Notes: generated by a model from the sequence alone, not told the origin. Positions 41,272 through 51,139 are shown, counted from the first letter of the stretch. The stretch is 52,010 nucleotides of DNA from an uncultured Flavobacteriaceae bacterium (GCA_913052585.1 CAJXEB010000011.1:1-52010), one strand, 5' to 3'. Translations and numbers: made by a program.

Positions 41272-43221
41272 ATGAGCAAATTTGCTGAATTAGGTCTGGA
41301 AGAAAATCTTCTTAAGGCCATCGAAGATATGGGGTTTACAACTCCATCTGATGTACAAGAAAAAGCAATCCCAGTTTTACTAGAAAAAGATACCGATATG
41401 GTTTCTTTAGCACAAACAGGAACTGGTAAAACAGCAGCGTTTGGTTTTCCGATGTTGCAAAAAATAGACATAGGAAGTCGTACTACACAAGGGTTAATAC
41501 TTTCTCCAACTAGAGAACTTTGTTTACAAATTACCAACGAAATTAAAAACTATGGTAAGTATTGTAAAGGATTAAATGTGGTAGCTGTATATGGAGGAGC
41601 TAGTATTACGGATCAAGCTAGAGACATTAAAAAAGGAGCACAAATTATTGTTGCTACTCCTGGAAGAATGAAAGACATGATTGGTAGAAGAATGATCGAT
41701 ATTTCAAAAATTGAATATTGTGTTCTTGATGAGGCTGATGAAATGTTGAACATGGGATTCTATGAAGATATTACAGAAATACTTTCATATTCTCCAGACG
41801 ATAAGAGTACTTGGTTGTTTAGTGCAACGATGCCAAGAGAAGTTTCTAACATCGCTAAAAAGTTCATGCATGATCCTGTTGAAATTACAGTAGGTGGTAA
41901 GAACATGGGAGCAGAAAACGTATCTCACGAATACTATTTAGTAAATGCTAGAGATCGTTACAATGCTCTAAAAAGACTTGCAGATGCAAATCCATCTATA
42001 TTTTCAGTTATATTTTGTCGTACCAAAAGAGATACGCAAAAAGTAGCAGAATTATTGATAGAAGATGGTTACAGTGCTGCTGCATTACACGGAGATTTAA
42101 GTCAGAACCAACGTGATTTGGTAATGAAATCTTTCCGTAACAGACAAATACAAATGTTAGTAGCAACAGATGTTGCTGCACGTGGAATAGATGTAGATGA
42201 TATTACACACGTAATAAATTACCAGTTATCAGACGAAATAGAAACCTATACACACCGTAGTGGGCGTACTGGTAGAGCTGGGAAAACTGGAATTTCGATA
42301 GTGATTGCTTCAAAAAGTGAAAGTCGAAAAATTCATGCCATAGAAAAAATTATTCAAAAGAAATTTATATTAAAAGAAGTTCCTTCAGGAATGGAAATTT
42401 GTGAAGTTCAATTGTTTCATTTGGCAAATAAAATTAAGCAGACTGAAATTAATCACGATATCGATGCATACCTTCCAAATATCAATGAAGTATTAGAAGA
42501 GTTTTCAAAAGAAGAACTGATTAAAAAAGTGTTTTCTGTAGAGTTTACAAGATTCTATAATTATTATAAAAAAGCGAAAGATCTTAATGTATCTGCAGGT
42601 GATATGTCGGAAGGGTCTAAAGATACAGTTCGTTACTTTATTAATATCGGAGGGAAAGATGATTTTGATTGGATGAGTTTAAAAGATTTCTTAAAAGAAA
42701 TGTTGCATCTTGATCAAGATGATCTTTATAAAGTAGATGTTAAAGAAAGTTTTTCTTTCTTTAATACAGATACAAAGCATCAAGAATTAGTAATGGATTT
42801 CTTTAAAGATTTTGAACTTGAAGGAAGAAGAGTATCTGTTGAAATTTCTAAAGACACAGGTAGAGGAAAACGTAGCGGAAGAGATCGCGATCGCGGTGGA
42901 AGTCGTGGAGGGTTTAAAAGTCGCGGTGGAGAAAGAAGAGGTGGTGGAGATAGAAGAGACGATAGAAGAAGTAGCGGAGGTGGAGATGACCGAAGAGGTG
43001 GTAGTGACAGAAGAAGTAGCGGAGGTGGAGATGACCGAAGAAGTAGTGGAAGTGGAGACGACCGAAGAGGTGGTGGTAGAAGCGATGGTGGTAGAAGTGA
43101 TAGAGGTAGTAGTGACAGAGGTAGAAGCGATAGTGGAAATTCTGGTTTTAAAGGAAGAAGTCGTAGATCTAGTGATAAACCTGCCGGTTCAGGTACAGGA
43201 GGTAGAAGACGTAGAGATTAA
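41272..43221 (+). CDS. DEAD-box RNA helicase with DbpA domain and RGG-rich tail
   Basis: 649 aa. All core motifs are present: Q motif GFTTPSDVQEKAI, motif I AQTGTGKT, Ia PTREL, II VLDEADEM, III SAT, V ATDVAARGIDV and VI HRSGRTGRAGKTG. Residues about 460-545 match the DbpA-type RNA-binding domain (RYFINIGGKDDFDWMSLKDFLKEML). Residues about 555-649 are a low-complexity R/G/S/D tail with RGG and DDRR repeats, as in CsdA/DeaD-type proteins that help ribosome assembly or mRNA decay in the cold. The tail's coding DNA contains tandem repeats. Confidence 0.94.
   Translation: MSKFAELGLEENLLKAIEDMGFTTPSDVQEKAIPVLLEKDTDMVSLAQTGTGKTAAFGFPMLQKIDIGSRTTQGLILSPTRELCLQITNEIKNYGKYCKGLNVVAVYGGASITDQARDIKKGAQIIVATPGRMKDMIGRRMIDISKIEYCVLDEADEMLNMGFYEDITEILSYSPDDKSTWLFSATMPREVSNIAKKFMHDPVEITVGGKNMGAENVSHEYYLVNARDRYNALKRLADANPSIFSVIFCRTKRDTQKVAELLIEDGYSAAALHGDLSQNQRDLVMKSFRNRQIQMLVATDVAARGIDVDDITHVINYQLSDEIETYTHRSGRTGRAGKTGISIVIASKSESRKIHAIEKIIQKKFILKEVPSGMEICEVQLFHLANKIKQTEINHDIDAYLPNINEVLEEFSKEELIKKVFSVEFTRFYNYYKKAKDLNVSAGDMSEGSKDTVRYFINIGGKDDFDWMSLKDFLKEMLHLDQDDLYKVDVKESFSFFNTDTKHQELVMDFFKDFELEGRRVSVEISKDTGRGKRSGRDRDRGGSRGGFKSRGGERRGGGDRRDDRRSSGGGDDRRGGSDRRSSGGGDDRRSSGSGDDRRGGGRSDGGRSDRGSSDRGRSDSGNSGFKGRSRRSSDKPAGSGTGGRRRRD
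42962..43075 (+). repeat. Tandem direct repeat in the helicase tail
   Basis: A 31-nt unit is identical at 42965-42995 and 43010-43040, 45 bp apart in phase, and a third, degenerate copy follows to about 43068. Each encodes a variant of RRSSGGGDDRR. The 45-bp period keeps the frame, so copy number could vary without breaking the gene. Confidence 0.75.
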
Positions 43222-43292
43222 ATCTTAATTTTTTGTTATTATAAAAACTTTGGTTTAAAATTTGTATCTATTAGATTATATTTACGATCTCT

Positions 43293-44093
43293 ATGAAAAA
43301 ATATATTTTAATTTTATTGTGTTTCGTGACCACTTCCGGGTGGTCACAAGATAATCCAGCTACGAAAAAGAAAGATTCAGTTGTAATATCTTCAATTATT
43401 AATGGTAAGGTTTTAAATGCTTCCAATAATGTAACCCTAGAAAATGTTCACGTTGTTAACTTAAATTCTGTAAAAGGTACGTTAACTAACGAAGAAGGTA
43501 CATTTATCATGAAAGCAGAAGTCAATGATACCTTATATTTTTCATATTTAGGATTTAAATCTATTCGGGTAAGGGTTACGAATGACTGGTTAAAATTTGG
43601 TGAGATTAAAATTAAAATGACCGAGTTAAGTATCGCTTTAGAAGAAGTGCTTGTAAGGCCAATTCAGTTAACGGGATATATAGAAGTTGATGCTAAGTTA
43701 ATTCCTATATACGATGATCATCGTTATAGAATAGCAGGTGTTGGTGGAGGTTATGAAGGAGGGCAGTCTCAGCCCGGATCTGTAACTAAAGTGTTAAATT
43801 CCATATTTAATCCTGCAGATTTTCTCTATAATGTTTTTGGAAAACGACCAAGACAAATGAGTAAGATGCGTAAAATGAAGGATGACGATCAGATTAGAAA
43901 CTTACTCCAATCTAAATACGATAGAGAAACTTTAATGGCGGTATTGCAATTAGAAAGAGTTGATATTGATGAAATAGTAAATAATTGTAGTTATTCAGAA
44001 AGTTTTATTAAGACAGCAAACGATCTTCAGATTTTGGACGCTATTAGCGAATGCTATGAAGAGTACAGGGTTTTAAACAGAGGAAGGGAGTAG
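43293..44093 (+). CDS. Exported protein with CarboxypepD_reg-like domain
   Basis: 266 aa with a signal peptide (to about residue 19, TTSGWSQ). Residues 33-115 match the carboxypeptidase regulatory-like beta-sandwich (PF13715): INGKVLNASNNVTLENVHVVNLNSVKGTLTNEEGTF and LYFSYLGFKSIRV. This fold usually heads TonB receptors, but here no receptor follows. The remaining 150 residues are helical and charged and belong to no family I recognise. It lies 4 bp ahead of the DUF6122 gene. Confidence 0.75.
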   Translation: MKKYILILLCFVTTSGWSQDNPATKKKDSVVISSIINGKVLNASNNVTLENVHVVNLNSVKGTLTNEEGTFIMKAEVNDTLYFSYLGFKSIRVRVTNDWLKFGEIKIKMTELSIALEEVLVRPIQLTGYIEVDAKLIPIYDDHRYRIAGVGGGYEGGQSQPGSVTKVLNSIFNPADFLYNVFGKRPRQMSKMRKMKDDDQIRNLLQSKYDRETLMAVLQLERVDIDEIVNNCSYSESFIKTANDLQILDAISECYEEYRVLNRGRE

Positions 44094-44097
44094 TTTA

Positions 44098-44409
44098 ATG
44101 CTTCAGTTTTTAATTCATTACACATTACATTTTTTATTTCCGGGTTTAATAGCCTGGGTGTTTTTCAATAATCATTGGAAAAAAGCATGGCTTATCATGA
44201 TTGCAACTATGTTGGTAGATATAGATCATTTTATATCAAGTCCAATATTCGCTCCTAACCGTTGCAGCATAAACTTTCACATACTCCATTCCTATTATGC
44301 GATAGCAATCTATTTAATATTATTTTATTTTAAGAAATTTAGAATCGTTTCTATTGGTTTATTATTTCATATGCTAACCGATTTTATTGATTGTTTGTTA
44401 ATGAAGTAG
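44098..44409 (+). CDS. DUF6122 family membrane protein
   Basis: 103 aa with three membrane helices (about 8-24, 29-44 and 64-80) and conserved acidic/His positions: MLVDIDHFISSP and LLFHMLTDFIDCLLMK. The D-x-D-H and H-x-x-x-D-x-x-D arrangement recalls metal-dependent membrane hydrolases of the YdjM type (LexA-regulated phospholipase-like). Start ATG lies 4 bp after the previous stop; co-transcription is likely. Confidence 0.75.
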   Translation: MLQFLIHYTLHFLFPGLIAWVFFNNHWKKAWLIMIATMLVDIDHFISSPIFAPNRCSINFHILHSYYAIAIYLILFYFKKFRIVSIGLLFHMLTDFIDCLLMK

Positions 44410-44439
44410 TATTTTAGTGGATAATTAAAGGGTTATTTT

Positions 44440-45801
44440 ATGAATGATATTGTTTCTCAACAACGTACTTTTTTTTATACTCATAAAACGAAAGCTATTA
44501 AATTTCGTTTAGAACAACTTAATAAATTAGAGTTGCTTTTAAAATCTAATGAAGACCAGTTAAATCAAGCGATTTATGAAGATTTTAAAAAATCTGAATT
44601 TGACACCTATGTAACAGAACTAGCGCTGCTTTATCAGGACATAAAAGAAGCTAAAAGGAACGTTCGTAAATGGGCAAAAATTAAGCGTGTAGGTACAAAT
44701 ATGCTTAATTTTCCTGCTCGTAGTTATATCATTCCTGAACCATTAGGAGTTTGTTTGGTTATTGGAGCTTGGAACTACCCATATCAATTAACCTTAGCGC
44801 CAGTAATTGCAGCTATTACTGCTGGAAATACGGTAGTGATCAAGCCAAGTGAAATGTCTCCTAAGACAAGTGCTTTAATGACCAGGTTAATCAATAATAC
44901 TTTTGACGCTAATTATTTAAAAGTTGTAGAAGGAGGTATTCCAGAAACAACAGAACTATTAAAAAATAAATTCGATAAGATATTTTTTACTGGAAGTCCA
45001 CAAGTAGGAAAAATTATTTACCAAGCCGCTGCTAAAAACTTGACTCCTGTTACATTAGAATTAGGCGGTAAAAGTCCTGCAATTATAACAGCGGATAGTA
45101 ATTTAAAAATGACCGTTAAAAGAATGGTTTGGGCAAAATTTATAAATGCTGGACAAACTTGTATTGCTCCAGATTATGTATTAGTTCATAAATCGGTAGA
45201 AAATAAATTACTAGAATTATTAAAACTTGAAATTGAAAAAGAGAGTTTTTCTATTGAAAACGGGAACTATACTCAAATCATAAATGATCGAAATTTAGAC
45301 CGTCTTTCTAATTTGTTTTCTTCGGATAATGTTTTTGTAGGAGGCAATATAGATGCTTTTAATAGAACAATAGAACCAACCGTATTACAAAATGTTAAGT
45401 TTTCGGACGATGTAATGAAAGAAGAAATATTTGGTCCCATTCTCCCAGTAATATCATATCAAAATATTGAAGAAGTTATTACGTATGTAAATGACAACCC
45501 TAAACCCTTGTCTTGTTATATTTTTACAAATAGCAATCAAATAAAAAAGAAAATTTTAAACGAGATTTCTTTTGGTGGTGGAGCAGTGAACGATGCAGTA
45601 ATGCACATCGCAAATTCTAAATTACCATTTGGTGGAGTTGGTAATAGTGGTATTGGATCCTATCATGGAGAAGCTGGGTTTAAATCTTTTTCTCACTATA
45701 AAAGTATTTTAGATAAATCGAATCTTATGGAATTATCTTTAAAATACTTCCCACACAGCAAAGGAAAACTTAGCTGGATTCAACGATTTATGAGTTTTTA
45801 A
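44440..45801 (+). CDS. NAD(P)-dependent aldehyde dehydrogenase
   Basis: 453 aa, class 3 type (fatty or aromatic aldehydes, short form without the N-terminal 40 residues of ALDH2). Catalytic Cys241 in NAGQTCIAPD and Glu207 in TLELGGKSPAI, coenzyme loop GAWNYPYQL and KPSEMSPKTS, and FTGSPQVGK. The C-terminal part ends with the helix FPHSKGKLSWIQRFM, which may touch the membrane as in coniferyl/fatty aldehyde dehydrogenases. Converts aldehydes to acids. Convergent with the molybdoenzyme gene. Confidence 0.93.
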   Translation: MNDIVSQQRTFFYTHKTKAIKFRLEQLNKLELLLKSNEDQLNQAIYEDFKKSEFDTYVTELALLYQDIKEAKRNVRKWAKIKRVGTNMLNFPARSYIIPEPLGVCLVIGAWNYPYQLTLAPVIAAITAGNTVVIKPSEMSPKTSALMTRLINNTFDANYLKVVEGGIPETTELLKNKFDKIFFTGSPQVGKIIYQAAAKNLTPVTLELGGKSPAIITADSNLKMTVKRMVWAKFINAGQTCIAPDYVLVHKSVENKLLELLKLEIEKESFSIENGNYTQIINDRNLDRLSNLFSSDNVFVGGNIDAFNRTIEPTVLQNVKFSDDVMKEEIFGPILPVISYQNIEEVITYVNDNPKPLSCYIFTNSNQIKKKILNEISFGGGAVNDAVMHIANSKLPFGGVGNSGIGSYHGEAGFKSFSHYKSILDKSNLMELSLKYFPHSKGKLSWIQRFMSF

Positions 45802-45823
45802 TGCTACTTTATTTAATAAATAA

Positions 45824-48142
45824 TTAAAGAGAATTACTTTTTTTATCTTGTTGTTTATGAACTGTAATGATAACGGTTTTTGATGTTGGCGTATTACTAA
45901 TTCTAGCTTTACTTTGTAATGGTACCAATACATTAGCTTCTGGAAAGTAAGTAGCAGTACATTGTTTAGGGATATCGTAAGGGATAACAAGGAAACTTTT
46001 AGCAATCCGTTCTTTTCCTTTAAAATGACTTATTAAATCAACTTTATCAAGTTTTTCTAATCTTCGTTGCTTCATGTCATCTGAATTCATAAAAATAACT
46101 CTACGCTCATTTAAAACGCCACGATATCTATCGTCTAAACCATAAATCGTTGTATTGTATTGGTCATGAGTTCTGATAGTCATCATAATTAATTGATCTT
46201 TTTTCAATACAATATCAGAAATAGTATTTATAGTAAAGTTTGCTTTTCCAGTTAATGTAGGGGAGAAGTCGTTATTTCTTGCAGTATTAGGTAAATAAAA
46301 TCCACCTTTTATCCTTATGCGTTTATTATAGTTTTCAAATCCTGGAATGGTAGCTTCTATTTTATCCCTAATACAATCGTAGTCTTTAATAAAATCAGAC
46401 CATTTTATGGTTGAATTCTTTAAGCTTGCTTTTGCTATTCCAACAACAATTGCTGGTTCACTTAATAAGAATTCGGACAAGGGGTTTAAAGGACCAGAAG
46501 ATGATTGAACAACTCCCATGGAATTTTCGACACTTACAAATTGAACTCCTTTTTCTTGAATATCTTTTTCAGATCTTCCCAAGCAAGGTAGAATTAATGC
46601 CTTTTTTCCGTGAATTAAATGACTTCTATTTAATTTAGTAGAAACCTGTACTGTTAATTTACAATTTTGCAATGCTTCAGCTGTATATTCAGTATCTGGA
46701 GTTGCAGAAAGGAAGTTGCCTCCCATTCCAATAAAAACACTAGCTTTTTTTTGATGCATAGCTTCAATCGCATCAACAACATCATAGCCATGCTTTCGGG
46801 GTGCTTTAAAGTTAAATTCTTTTTCTAAATTATCTAAGAATAACTCTTCTGGTTTTTCCCAAATCCCCATTGTTCTGTCTCCTTGCACATTAGAATGTCC
46901 ACGAACAGGACAAGTTCCTGCACCTTGTTTGCCAATACTTCCTTTTAATAATAATAAGTTGACAAGCTCACGAATGTTATCTACAGAGTTTTTATGTTGT
47001 GTTAATCCCATAGCCCAACAGATAATTATTTTTTTCTTTTGGGCAATTAATTCTGTAGCTTCTTTGATTGTTTCAAAATCTATGCCTGTTTGAGGAATTA
47101 ATTCTTCAATAGAAGCGTTTTCTATGTCTTTGATAAAATCATCATACCCTATAGTTTTTGAATTGATAAATTGATGATCAAAAACTGAATTGGGATTTTC
47201 TTGTTCTTTTTCCCACAGTAATTTTAAGATTATTTTTAATAAAGCGACATCGCCATTTATTTTTACTTGTAAAAAAACATCTGTTAATTTCTGACCTTTA
47301 CCAATCCATTTAATAGGGTTTTGTGGGTCATTATATCTCATTAATCCAACTTCTGGCAATGGGTTGATGGTGATAATTTTACCACCTCTTTTTTTTGTTT
47401 CTCCTAAAGCAGTTAGCATTCTAGGATGATTTGTCCCAGGATTTTGACCCATTACAATTACTAATTCGGCATGATTAAAATCATCTAGGGTTACAGATCC
47501 TTTTCCGATACCTAGCGTCTCGTTTAGAGCTGCTCCACTAGATTCGTGACACATATTAGAACAATCAGGTAGGTTATTGGTACCAAATTTTCTTACAAAC
47601 AATTGATATAAAAAAGCAGCTTCATTACTGGTTCTGCCTGAAGTGTAAAAAATAGCTTCATCAGGAGAGGGTAATTGTTTTAATTCGTTACCAATCATTT
47701 TAAAAGCATCTTCCCAAGAAATTTCTTCATAATGATCATTACCTTCATAAACAACAACAGGATGTGTAATTCTTCCTTTTTTACCTATTTCATAATCTGA
47801 TAATTCTGATAGTTCTGAAATAGAATGAGTGGCAAAGAACATTGGTGAGACTCTGTTTCTAGTAGCTTCTTCAGCTACTGCTTTGGCGCCATTTTCACAA
47901 TACTCTGCTAAAAAAGCTCTTTTTTCATCTGGATCTGGCCAGGCACAACCCGGACAATCAAATCCACCTTTTTGATTTATATTTGCTAAAAGGCTAATTC
48001 CTTTTACCAATCCAACCTCATCTTTTATACGCGTAATAGTAGATTTTATTGCTGTAAATCCAACAGCAGAAGTTGGGATTTTTTTTAATTCTATTCCTGT
48101 TAGTTTTTCAGGTGGTAGTGCGTGTATTTTTTTTGTACTCAT
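45824..48142 (-). CDS. FdhF/YdeP family molybdopterin oxidoreductase
   Basis: 772 aa. The start GGFDCPGCAWPDPDEKRAFLAEYCENGAKAVAEEAT is the signature of the YdeP group of formate-dehydrogenase-like enzymes. The molybdopterin domain follows (GRTSNEAAFLYQLFVRKFGTNNLPDCSNMCHESS; VIVMGQNPGTNHPRML) and the C-terminal dinucleotide-binding domain (RTHDQYNTTIYGLDDRYRGVLNERRVIFMN). Cytoplasmic; no Tat signal. The natural substrate of the group is unsettled (formate or acid resistance in E. coli). Overlaps the fdhD gene by 4 bp (ATGA), so the two are coupled. No electron-transfer subunit is nearby. Confidence 0.9.
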   Translation of the reverse strand: MSTKKIHALPPEKLTGIELKKIPTSAVGFTAIKSTITRIKDEVGLVKGISLLANINQKGGFDCPGCAWPDPDEKRAFLAEYCENGAKAVAEEATRNRVSPMFFATHSISELSELSDYEIGKKGRITHPVVVYEGNDHYEEISWEDAFKMIGNELKQLPSPDEAIFYTSGRTSNEAAFLYQLFVRKFGTNNLPDCSNMCHESSGAALNETLGIGKGSVTLDDFNHAELVIVMGQNPGTNHPRMLTALGETKKRGGKIITINPLPEVGLMRYNDPQNPIKWIGKGQKLTDVFLQVKINGDVALLKIILKLLWEKEQENPNSVFDHQFINSKTIGYDDFIKDIENASIEELIPQTGIDFETIKEATELIAQKKKIIICWAMGLTQHKNSVDNIRELVNLLLLKGSIGKQGAGTCPVRGHSNVQGDRTMGIWEKPEELFLDNLEKEFNFKAPRKHGYDVVDAIEAMHQKKASVFIGMGGNFLSATPDTEYTAEALQNCKLTVQVSTKLNRSHLIHGKKALILPCLGRSEKDIQEKGVQFVSVENSMGVVQSSSGPLNPLSEFLLSEPAIVVGIAKASLKNSTIKWSDFIKDYDCIRDKIEATIPGFENYNKRIRIKGGFYLPNTARNNDFSPTLTGKANFTINTISDIVLKKDQLIMMTIRTHDQYNTTIYGLDDRYRGVLNERRVIFMNSDDMKQRRLEKLDKVDLISHFKGKERIAKSFLVIPYDIPKQCTATYFPEANVLVPLQSKARISNTPTSKTVIITVHKQQDKKSNSL

Positions 48143-48945
48143 GACAATGCTTTAGTTTGTAAAAAGCTAGGATTTGCATAAACAGTCATTTTATTTTCTC
48201 TAGTAAATCCAATTAAACAAATACCAAATTCTTTGGCGAAATCTACAGCCATAGAAGAACAGGCTGAAACTGCTACAATTACTGGGATTTTAGCCAAAAA
48301 AGCTTTGGAAACAATTTCATAAGAAACACGTCCGCTTACCAGTAAATACATTCCGTTTTTTAAACTATTATTTTGTAGTAAACTGCCAACACACTTATCT
48401 ACAGCATTGTGTCTTCCAATATCTTCTCTAATAGTTAGTAGCTGAAACTGCTTATCAAAAATTCCTGCCGCATGGCTTCCACCAGTTTTTTTAAACGTTT
48501 CTTGATGTTTTTGTAAAGGTCCAAACATATGCAACAAGCTTTCAGAAGAAAAAGATACTTTTTCAACTATTTTATCACCGCTAACCTTTAGATCTTCTAG
48601 TTGTTGTTTTCCACAAATGCCACAAGAAGAAACAGATAATAATGTTCTTTTGTTTAAGTACCCTTTTCCTAAAACATTTGTTGGGATAGTCATATTTATA
48701 ATACTTGGAATTCCCTGTTCCTCCTTAATAATTTCAAAAGGAATTGAGCTAGGTTTTTTATAAATATCTTCCGCATATAAGAGGCCAAGAACTAAATCTT
48801 TGTCGTTATTTGGCGTTCGCATTACTACTGAATATGCCTTGGAGTTAATGTTAATTTGCAAAGGGGCTTCAACAACTAACTCATCCTTTCTAATAGATTG
48901 AGAATTATTTATTATATGTAGTCCTTCGTATGTATTTGTTTGCAT
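48139..48945 (-). CDS. fdhD: Formate dehydrogenase accessory sulfurtransferase FdhD
   Basis: 268 aa. Transfers sulfur to the bis-MGD cofactor so that FdhF-type enzymes become active. Marks: the SSCGICGK loop near residues 106-113 with the two working cysteines, TGGSHAAGIFD, REDIGRHNAVDKCVG and SGRVSYEIVSKAF. Stop overlaps the start of the FdhF/YdeP gene by 4 bp, which ties the chaperone to this one client. Confidence 0.95.
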   Translation of the reverse strand: MQTNTYEGLHIINNSQSIRKDELVVEAPLQININSKAYSVVMRTPNNDKDLVLGLLYAEDIYKKPSSIPFEIIKEEQGIPSIINMTIPTNVLGKGYLNKRTLLSVSSCGICGKQQLEDLKVSGDKIVEKVSFSSESLLHMFGPLQKHQETFKKTGGSHAAGIFDKQFQLLTIREDIGRHNAVDKCVGSLLQNNSLKNGMYLLVSGRVSYEIVSKAFLAKIPVIVAVSACSSMAVDFAKEFGICLIGFTRENKMTVYANPSFLQTKALS

Positions 48946-49131
48946 AATATAACTAGTAAAAAAGTTATCAAAACAAATCTAGTAAAAAAAAGAGGATGAA
49001 TACCTCAAAAAATATAAGTTATAAAATATAAAGGTTTTTTTCAGTCAAATTAAATTCAATTAAAAATTGTTTTTTCGGTATTATCAATTTTGTGGCTATC
49101 TTACCAGGATATAATTTTACTTTATAGTTTT

Positions 49132-49761
49132 ATGAAAATTCTTGATAAATCGGCCTGGAATCGAAAAGAACATTTTGATTTTTTCTCTCAATGTGATGAG
49201 CCTTTTTTTGGTATGGTAACTGAAATTAATTGTACCAAAGCATATCAAATATCAAAAAGTAGAAATCAATCATTTTTCGCATATTATTTACATAAATCTT
49301 TAACAGCAGTAAATCTTGTAGAAGAACTGCGTTATAGGGTTGATGGTGAAAATATTATTGTTTACGATGAAATTCATGCCTCACCAACTCTAGGAAGAGA
49401 AGATCATACCTTTGGTTTTTCATTTGTACCTTTTCATAAAGATTTTGAATTATTTAATGCTTCATTAAAATTGGAAATAGAAGCGGTAAGAAACTCTACT
49501 GGTTTGCGATTAAATGAAAATGCTACTCGAAAAAATGTGGTTCATTATTCGTCAATACCTTGGTGTACTTTTTCTGGATTAACTCATGCTAGAAATTTTA
49601 AATTTGAAGATAGTGCTCCAAAAATATCTTTTGGAAAGATGTTTGCTAAAAAGGACCAGCAATTTATGAATATTGCAATTAATGTGCATCATGGATTAGC
49701 AGATGGATATCATATAGCTAAACACCTAGATTATTTTCAAAAACTTATGGATGGTGAATAG
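49132..49761 (+). CDS. Chloramphenicol acetyltransferase-like acyltransferase
   Basis: 209 aa from the ATG of MKILDKSAWNRKEHFDFF. An in-frame TTG 14 codons upstream is less likely because CAT proteins begin here. The fold marks are present: FFSQCDEPFFGMVTEINCTKAY at the N terminus and the catalytic HHGLADGYHIAKHLDYFQ near residue 185 (His, with the structural Asp). Length is near that of CatA (219 aa). Chromosomal CAT-like genes are frequent in Flavobacteriaceae and need not confer resistance; acetyl-CoA-dependent O-acetylation of some small molecule is all the sequence supports. Confidence 0.82.
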   Translation: MKILDKSAWNRKEHFDFFSQCDEPFFGMVTEINCTKAYQISKSRNQSFFAYYLHKSLTAVNLVEELRYRVDGENIIVYDEIHASPTLGREDHTFGFSFVPFHKDFELFNASLKLEIEAVRNSTGLRLNENATRKNVVHYSSIPWCTFSGLTHARNFKFEDSAPKISFGKMFAKKDQQFMNIAINVHHGLADGYHIAKHLDYFQKLMDGE

Positions 49762-49792
49762 TAATTTTTAAAATAAAATATAAATTCCTAAA

Positions 49793-51139
49793 ATGAAAAA
49801 TAAAATCAAATACATAGTAACATTACTTTTAATAGTTATTGCATATTTTTTATTTACAACCTATCCGAAATTGGATTTGATAAGCGGCTTTGCTGCAAAG
49901 AGCATTTCATCACATTATTTTATTGGAGATAGGGATATTGGATATACGGAAGCAGAAGATAACTTGATTCCAAAAATGGGCATGGCTTCAAGTGAACTGT
50001 TGGATGCTGAAAAAATAGCAAAGTCAAATGTTCTTGGTTTTAAAAAAAGAACTGCTTTTTATAGAGATGGAGTTGGTGCAGTTTTAATTCCTTCAGGTAA
50101 AAAGAAAGAACAAGTTTCCCTTGCAAAACCAAACCGAAATATGGTGCCTACTCACCTAGCATATCCTTATGGGGATCTACCTCAAAAGGATACCGTTTTT
50201 CAAAACATTAATTATAAACAATTAAATAAGGTAGTAAACAATGCTTTTATAGATGAAGAAGGAAGCAAAAAGAAAACACGTTCGGCTTTAGTGATTTATA
50301 AAGGACAAATAATTAAAGAACAATATGTTAATGGATTCGATGAGGAATCAATGATACTGGGTTGGTCTATGGCAAAAAGTGTTACTAGTGCTGTTGTTGG
50401 AGTCATGGTTAAAGAAGGAAAAATAAGTCTTCATCAAAATAATTTATTTGAAGAATGGAAGGACGATTCCCGAAAGAATATAACGCTAGCAAATCTGCTG
50501 AATATGAATAGTGGTTTAGAATGGGAAGAAGATTACACTAAAATATGTGATGTCACAAAAATGCTTTTTTTAGAAGAAGACATGACCCGATCACAATTAA
50601 TAAAACCATTAATTGGTGAACCAAACAATTCTTGGAATTATTCTAGCGGAACAAGTAATTTGTTAAGTGGGTTTATTAGAAATCAATTTCCAATACATCA
50701 AGATTATTTAGATTATTGGTATGAAAAAGTGATCGATAAAATTGGAATGTATTCTATGTTAGTAGAAACTGATTTTGATGGTAATTATGTTGGAAGTTCC
50801 TATGCTTGGGCTACTACAAGAGATTGGGCAAAATTTGGCTTATTGTATTTATACAATGGAAATTGGAATGGAGAACAAATTTTAGATCCTTCTTGGATAG
50901 CGTTTGCAAAAAAACCAGCCAACAACTCTGATGGAGTTTATGGGGGTCATTTTTGGTTAAATGCTGGAGGAAAATTCCCAGATGTACCTAAAGATATGTT
51001 TTCTTGTAATGGATTTCAAGGGCAAAGAGTGTGGATTATTCCATCTAAGGATTTAGTTGTGGTGAGAACAGGATTGCATGAATATCCGTTTTTTGATATC
51101 AATCAATTTTTAAGTGAAATAATTTCAACCATAGAGTAG
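49793..51139 (+). CDS. Serine hydrolase of the beta-lactamase (class C / esterase) superfamily
   Basis: 448 aa. N-terminal membrane anchor (YIVTLLLIVIAYFLFTTY). The catalytic SxxK is SMAK near residue 192 in GWSMAKSVTSAVVG, and the second motif is YSS in WNYSSGTSNLLSG. It belongs to the PBP-like/EstB group found with DUF names such as 'beta-lactamase related serine hydrolase', so esterase or peptidase action is more likely than antibiotic hydrolysis. It begins 31 bp after the CAT-like gene and may share its transcript. Confidence 0.85.
   Translation: MKNKIKYIVTLLLIVIAYFLFTTYPKLDLISGFAAKSISSHYFIGDRDIGYTEAEDNLIPKMGMASSELLDAEKIAKSNVLGFKKRTAFYRDGVGAVLIPSGKKKEQVSLAKPNRNMVPTHLAYPYGDLPQKDTVFQNINYKQLNKVVNNAFIDEEGSKKKTRSALVIYKGQIIKEQYVNGFDEESMILGWSMAKSVTSAVVGVMVKEGKISLHQNNLFEEWKDDSRKNITLANLLNMNSGLEWEEDYTKICDVTKMLFLEEDMTRSQLIKPLIGEPNNSWNYSSGTSNLLSGFIRNQFPIHQDYLDYWYEKVIDKIGMYSMLVETDFDGNYVGSSYAWATTRDWAKFGLLYLYNGNWNGEQILDPSWIAFAKKPANNSDGVYGGHFWLNAGGKFPDVPKDMFSCNGFQGQRVWIIPSKDLVVVRTGLHEYPFFDINQFLSEIISTIE

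Noticed and set aside
42861-43219. Regularly spaced repeats that could look like a CRISPR array
   Set aside because: The repeats are coding, in frame, degenerate and lack unique spacers; no cas genes are near.
42812-43228. Second long open frame over the helicase tail, rich in E and V
   Set aside because: It is the +1 frame of the repetitive RGG-coding DNA. The composition follows from the repeats and no start signal or family pattern is present.
49132-51139. Antibiotic-resistance cassette (CAT plus beta-lactamase)
   Set aside because: Both proteins are only superfamily members. The hydrolase has the EstB-like layout, there are no mobile-element ends and base composition matches the neighbours.
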